Assembly: GCA_945890645.1 (NCBI GenBank)
Contig: CAMDCV010000001.1
Span: forward strand, 62,001-126,000
Source of the DNA: Akkermansia muciniphila
GTDB taxonomy: Bacteria; Verrucomicrobiota; Verrucomicrobiia; Verrucomicrobiales; Akkermansiaceae
DNA length: 64,000 nucleotides
Reading direction: 5' to 3'
The position numbers were made by a program, and so were the translations under genes. Positions 61,414 through 64,000 of this stretch are shown here, one piece after another. Below the pieces are notes generated by a model. The model worked only from the letters and a program-made list of their open reading frames with translations. It ran no database searches and had not been told where the DNA came from. Every line of letters begins with the position of its first letter. Positions within the stretch are counted from its first letter, which is position 1.

Positions 61414-62688
61414 TCACTTAATCACACCATCGCCGGTGACGCGGTATTGATAAGTCGTCAGCTCGCGTAAAGCCATGGGGCCGCGGGCGTGGATTTTATC
61501 GGTGGAGATGCCGATCTCGGCACCGAAGCCGAATTCTTCTCCATCGGCCAAGCGGCTGGAGACGTTATGAAAAACGCAGGCGCTATCGATGTGCGTGAGA
61601 AATGTCTGCGCGGCATTGTCATCGTCCGTGATGATGCAATCCGTGTGATGCGAGCCGTAGTGATTGATGTGCTCGATGGCTTCATCGAGTGAAGCGACTA
61701 TTTTGATGGAAAGAATATAGTCGAGGTATTCTGTGCTCCAATCTTCTTCGGTGGCGGGGATGACATCGGGCAGCAGGGCACGAGTTTTTTCGCAGCCGCG
61801 AAGTTCGACATTTTTATCGCGAAAGGCCGCTGCCAATGAAGGCATGAGTGAAGGTGCGATGGCTTCATGTACGAGCAAAGTTTCTAACGCATTGCAGACT
61901 CCGGGCTTTTGCGCTTTGGCATTGACGCTGACGCGTATCGCCATGGCGGGGTCGGCGTCTTGATCGATGTAGGTGTGGCAAATGCCATCGTAGTGCTTGA
62001 TCACGGGCATGCGCGCGAGCGAGACCACAGTTTCGATCAGGCCTTTGCCGCCTCGCGGGATGATGAGGTCGAGGTAACGGTCCATCTGGGCGAGGGCGAC
62101 GACGCTTTCGCGATCGGTGAAAGGCACGAGTTGGATCGCATGTGCGGGAAGTCCTGCTGACTCGCCGCCTTGTTGCAGGGCCGCAGCGATGGCGCGGTTC
62201 GAGTGAATGGCTTCAGAGCCACCGCGTAAGATCGTGGCGTTGCCGGACTTTAGGCATAGCACGGCAGCATCACTGGTGACATTGGGACGGCTTTCGTATA
62301 TGATGCCGATCACGCCAATGGGCACCCGCACTTGGCGAATGTGCATGCCGTTCGGGCGTTTTACTTCGGTGAGAATTTCGCCGCAGGGATCGTGGAGAGT
62401 GGCAACTTGATCGATGCCCGAGGCAATCGCTTCGATGCGTGCTTCGTCGAGTCGCAAGCGGTCGATCATCGCAGTGCTGAGACCTTTTTCTTGAGCATGG
62501 GTGAGATCTTGGGCGTTAGCGGCGACGATGACCGCGGCCTGCGCACGCAACTCTTTCGCCATCGCGCGAAGGATGGTATTTTTCTGCTCACTGCTGAGCG
62601 TAGCGAGACCATACGCTGCCTGACGGGCGTTTTTTCCCATCGCCGTGATGGCGGCGTGGATTTGTTCTTGCGACAGAGATTCGGACAT
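61414..62688 (-). CDS. proA: Gamma-glutamyl phosphate reductase
   Basis: 424 residues, normal length. Aldehyde-dehydrogenase fold with RVPIGVIGIIYESRPNVTSDAAVLCLKSGNATILRGGSEA, IPRGGKGLIETV and the catalytic cysteine in KPGVCNALETLLVHE, followed by STEYLDYILSIKIV and GFGAEIGISTDKIHARGPMAL. Reduces glutamyl-5-phosphate in proline synthesis. 21 bp after proB on the minus strand. Confidence 0.97.
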   Translation of the reverse strand: MSESLSQEQIHAAITAMGKNARQAAYGLATLSSEQKNTILRAMAKELRAQAAVIVAANAQDLTHAQEKGLSTAMIDRLRLDEARIEAIASGIDQVATLHDPCGEILTEVKRPNGMHIRQVRVPIGVIGIIYESRPNVTSDAAVLCLKSGNATILRGGSEAIHSNRAIAAALQQGGESAGLPAHAIQLVPFTDRESVVALAQMDRYLDLIIPRGGKGLIETVVSLARMPVIKHYDGICHTYIDQDADPAMAIRVSVNAKAQKPGVCNALETLLVHEAIAPSLMPSLAAAFRDKNVELRGCEKTRALLPDVIPATEEDWSTEYLDYILSIKIVASLDEAIEHINHYGSHHTDCIITDDDNAAQTFLTHIDSACVFHNVSSRLADGEEFGFGAEIGISTDKIHARGPMALRELTTYQYRVTGDGVIK

Positions 62689-62709
62689 AACAGAAAATTT
62701 TCTAACAAC

Positions 62710-63471
62710 TCAATGCGGCAGGAAACGAGTACCGATGGCATCGCCTTGGCAGATATCGAGTATGCGCTCGGGTCGGCGGCCATTGGCGATCCAGGTTTCG
62801 ATGCCGTGATCGACGGCGTATTGCACGGCGGTGAGTTTCGATGCCATGCCGCCTATGGAAAATTTCCCCTGATCATCGCGCACGTAGCTCATCACATCGG
62901 CGACGTTTTCGACCAAAGGAATCGGCTGGTCAGATCCGGGAGCGAGCAGACCTTCCGCGCTGGTGAGCAGAATGAGACGCTTCGCGCCCGTGAGGACTGC
63001 GACGCGCGAGGAGAGTTGGTCGTTATCGCCGACCTTCAGTTCATCGATGGCGACAGAGTCATTTTCATTGATGATGGGGATGATACGTGGTTCTGTGAGA
63101 AGGCGGTGAAGCGTGCTGGAAATGTGGGTGAAACGTTCGCCAAGGTCTGCGGCCGTGAGGAGGACTTGCGCGACGGTGATACCGAAATTGGAAAACAAAC
63201 TGCCGTAGGTTTGCATCAGTCGTGCTTGACCAACAGCGGCGCAGGCTTGGCGCGTAACGATATCGCGCGGGTAGCCATCGAGAGCAAATGATGCCACGCC
63301 AGAACCGACTGCACCCGAGGACACCAACATGCAACGATGCCCAGCATCCATGAGGCTCGCGAGTGCTGTGACGAGGCGCACGACAGCCGCGCCGTCGAGT
63401 GTGCCATCGGTGACTCGCGTGAGCACGCCGGTGCCAACTTTGACAATCGTGAGGTCTGAGGAAGGATTCAT
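62710..63471 (-). CDS. proB: Glutamate 5-kinase, catalytic domain only
   Basis: 253 residues. Amino-acid-kinase fold with VKVGTGVLT, MLVSSGAVGSGVASF, AAVGQARLMQTYGSLFSNFGITVAQVLLTA, IPIINENDSVA, GDNDQLSSRVAVLTGAKRLILLTSAEGL and GGMASKLTAVQYAVDHGI. The C-terminal PUA domain of E. coli ProB (367 residues) is absent, so the enzyme ends with the kinase; such PUA-less forms are known in some bacteria. Makes glutamyl-5-phosphate for proline. First of proB-proA. Confidence 0.95.
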   Translation of the reverse strand: MNPSSDLTIVKVGTGVLTRVTDGTLDGAAVVRLVTALASLMDAGHRCMLVSSGAVGSGVASFALDGYPRDIVTRQACAAVGQARLMQTYGSLFSNFGITVAQVLLTAADLGERFTHISSTLHRLLTEPRIIPIINENDSVAIDELKVGDNDQLSSRVAVLTGAKRLILLTSAEGLLAPGSDQPIPLVENVADVMSYVRDDQGKFSIGGMASKLTAVQYAVDHGIETWIANGRRPERILDICQGDAIGTRFLPH

Positions 63472-63519
63472 GGTGTGGCGGTGGACGGGAAATACAGAGG
63501 ATTTTCCTCAGTTTGGCGA

Positions 63520-63528
63520 TGCTAAAAT
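63520..63528 (+). promoter_or_regulatory. Extended -10 element upstream of nuoB
   Basis: TGC followed by TAAAAT. It would place a transcript start near 63535, about 125 bases before nuoB, so that the palindrome at 63585 lies within the leader. No good -35. Confidence 0.3.
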
Positions 63529-63584
63529 CTCTCGATTCTCAGCAGAAATGTTGTGTTCTACTCAATGGATCCGATTGCGAGTGC

Positions 63585-63602
63585 TTGTGAAAAATTTCAC
63601 AA
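63585..63602. promoter_or_regulatory. CRP-type palindrome TGTGA-N6-TCACA
   Basis: TTGTGAAAAATTTCACAA, 8-bp perfect arms around AA. The core exactly fits the Crp-Fnr family consensus TGTGA-N6-TCACA. It lies between the divergent proB (113 bp) and nuoB (58 bp) genes. Confidence 0.5.
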
Positions 63603-63660
63603 TCTACTTGAGGAATAGGGTAAATGAGTGCACCGTGCGCTCGCGCCTTGCGCTGATCTT

Positions 63661-64000
63661 ATGGAGACGACCGAAATTTCCCCAACGTATGCGGCTTACG
63701 ATTCAAAAATCGAGGGCAACGTGATTTTCACCCGCGTGGATGCGGCGATGAACTGGATGCGCAAGAATTCACTGTGGCCTATGCCAATGGGTTTGGCTTG
63801 TTGTGCGATTGAGTTGATGGCAACGGCTTCGAGCCGCTTCGACATCTCGCGCTTTGGCATGGAGGTGATGCGTTTCTCGCCGCGCCAAAGCGATGTGATG
63901 ATCGTTGCTGGTACGGTCACCTATAAAATGGCGCTCGCCGTCAAGCGGGTGTGGGATCAGATGCCGGAGCCGAAGTGGTGCATCGCTATGGGCGCCTGTG
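63661..64000 (+). CDS. nuoB: NADH-quinone oxidoreductase subunit B, 5' part
   Basis: 113 codons visible; the gene runs off the window. [61 protein letters not shown] carries the CC pair of cluster N2 and is unmistakable NuoB; the partial end [10 protein letters not shown] holds another ligand region. Part of complex I, passing electrons to quinone. nuoA, usually directly before nuoB, is not present in the 189 bp to proB, so here nuoB appears to begin its own operon. Confidence 0.95.
   Translation, partial: METTEISPTYAAYDSKIEGNVIFTRVDAAMNWMRKNSLWPMPMGLACCAIELMATASSRFDISRFGMEVMRFSPRQSDVMIVAGTVTYKMALAVKRVWDQMPEPKWCIAMGAC

Noticed and set aside
62332-63291. 319-codon open frame on the plus strand
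   Set aside because: Antisense shadow of proA and proB, which are both unmistakable.
1-64000. CRISPR array, prophage, IS element, toxin-antitoxin or restriction system
   Set aside because: No regularly spaced repeats, integrase, transposase or phage genes were seen on either strand.

Overview
The window looks like a chromosomal segment of a Verrucomicrobiota bacterium, probably Verrucomicrobiales-like. This is inferred from content, not from a 16S gene. The supporting features are many secreted proteins of planctomycete/verrucomicrobial style (tandem Ig-like repeats, a cytochrome c-PA14 fusion, beta-propellers, SGNH/sialate O-acetylesterase, DP/W-rich helical-repeat lipoprotein), a three-gene sdhCAB operon with a single cytochrome b subunit, and a general lack of Shine-Dalgarno sequences even inside operons. 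There is no phage, IS element, CRISPR array or clear genomic island. Most genes are housekeeping or envelope genes.

Layout. 1-4148: 3' end of a repeat-rich surface protein, a coupled lipoprotein, a secreted esterase, an unknown secreted protein, and a tiny HTH-only LysR-like protein preceded by a perfect palindrome. 4221-7708: sdhCAB. 7772-14177 (minus): tetR-adaptor-RND-outer membrane channel, a tripartite efflux operon with ATGA overlaps. 14303-20145: fused M16 peptidase, three poorly known proteins, an MDR oxidoreductase and YjbQ. 20218-25702: trpC, tRNA-Gly(GCC), a YwlE-like phosphatase, an RpiB-GlyA fusion, and a DUF485/ActP acetate-type symporter pair. 25707-28744 (minus): SMUG1-type glycosylase, nuclease, M23 peptidase, uppP. 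28829-30735: DUF2062 protein and a nucleoside-type MFS carrier.

30755-37012 (minus): the cell-shape operon mreB-mreC-mreD-mrdA-rng, closed by a strong hairpin terminator buried in the 3' end of the facing MFS gene. 37388-49669: secreted esterase, unknown secreted protein, PH-domain protein, M48 peptidase, TcdA, Nudix hydrolase, alpha/beta hydrolase, amidase, NHL propeller, C39-like peptidase, acpS and a second TetR. 49798-58343: ilvD, a repeat-containing secreted protein, an MBL-fold hydrolase and an sbcC with no sbcD beside it. 58449-64000: cytochrome c-PA14 plus propeller pair, proA/proB, and the start of nuoB.

Cross-cutting signals. At nine genes a sigma70-like -10 element (usually with a -35 at 16-19 bp) ends only 6-10 nt before the start codon, which predicts leaderless mRNAs. 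Three kinds of short intergenic repeat occur once each. The best candidates for something undescribed are the HTH-only LysR protein with its palindrome in front of sdhCAB, the YwlE-like phosphatase next to the RpiB-GlyA fusion, and the pattern of leaderless promoters.
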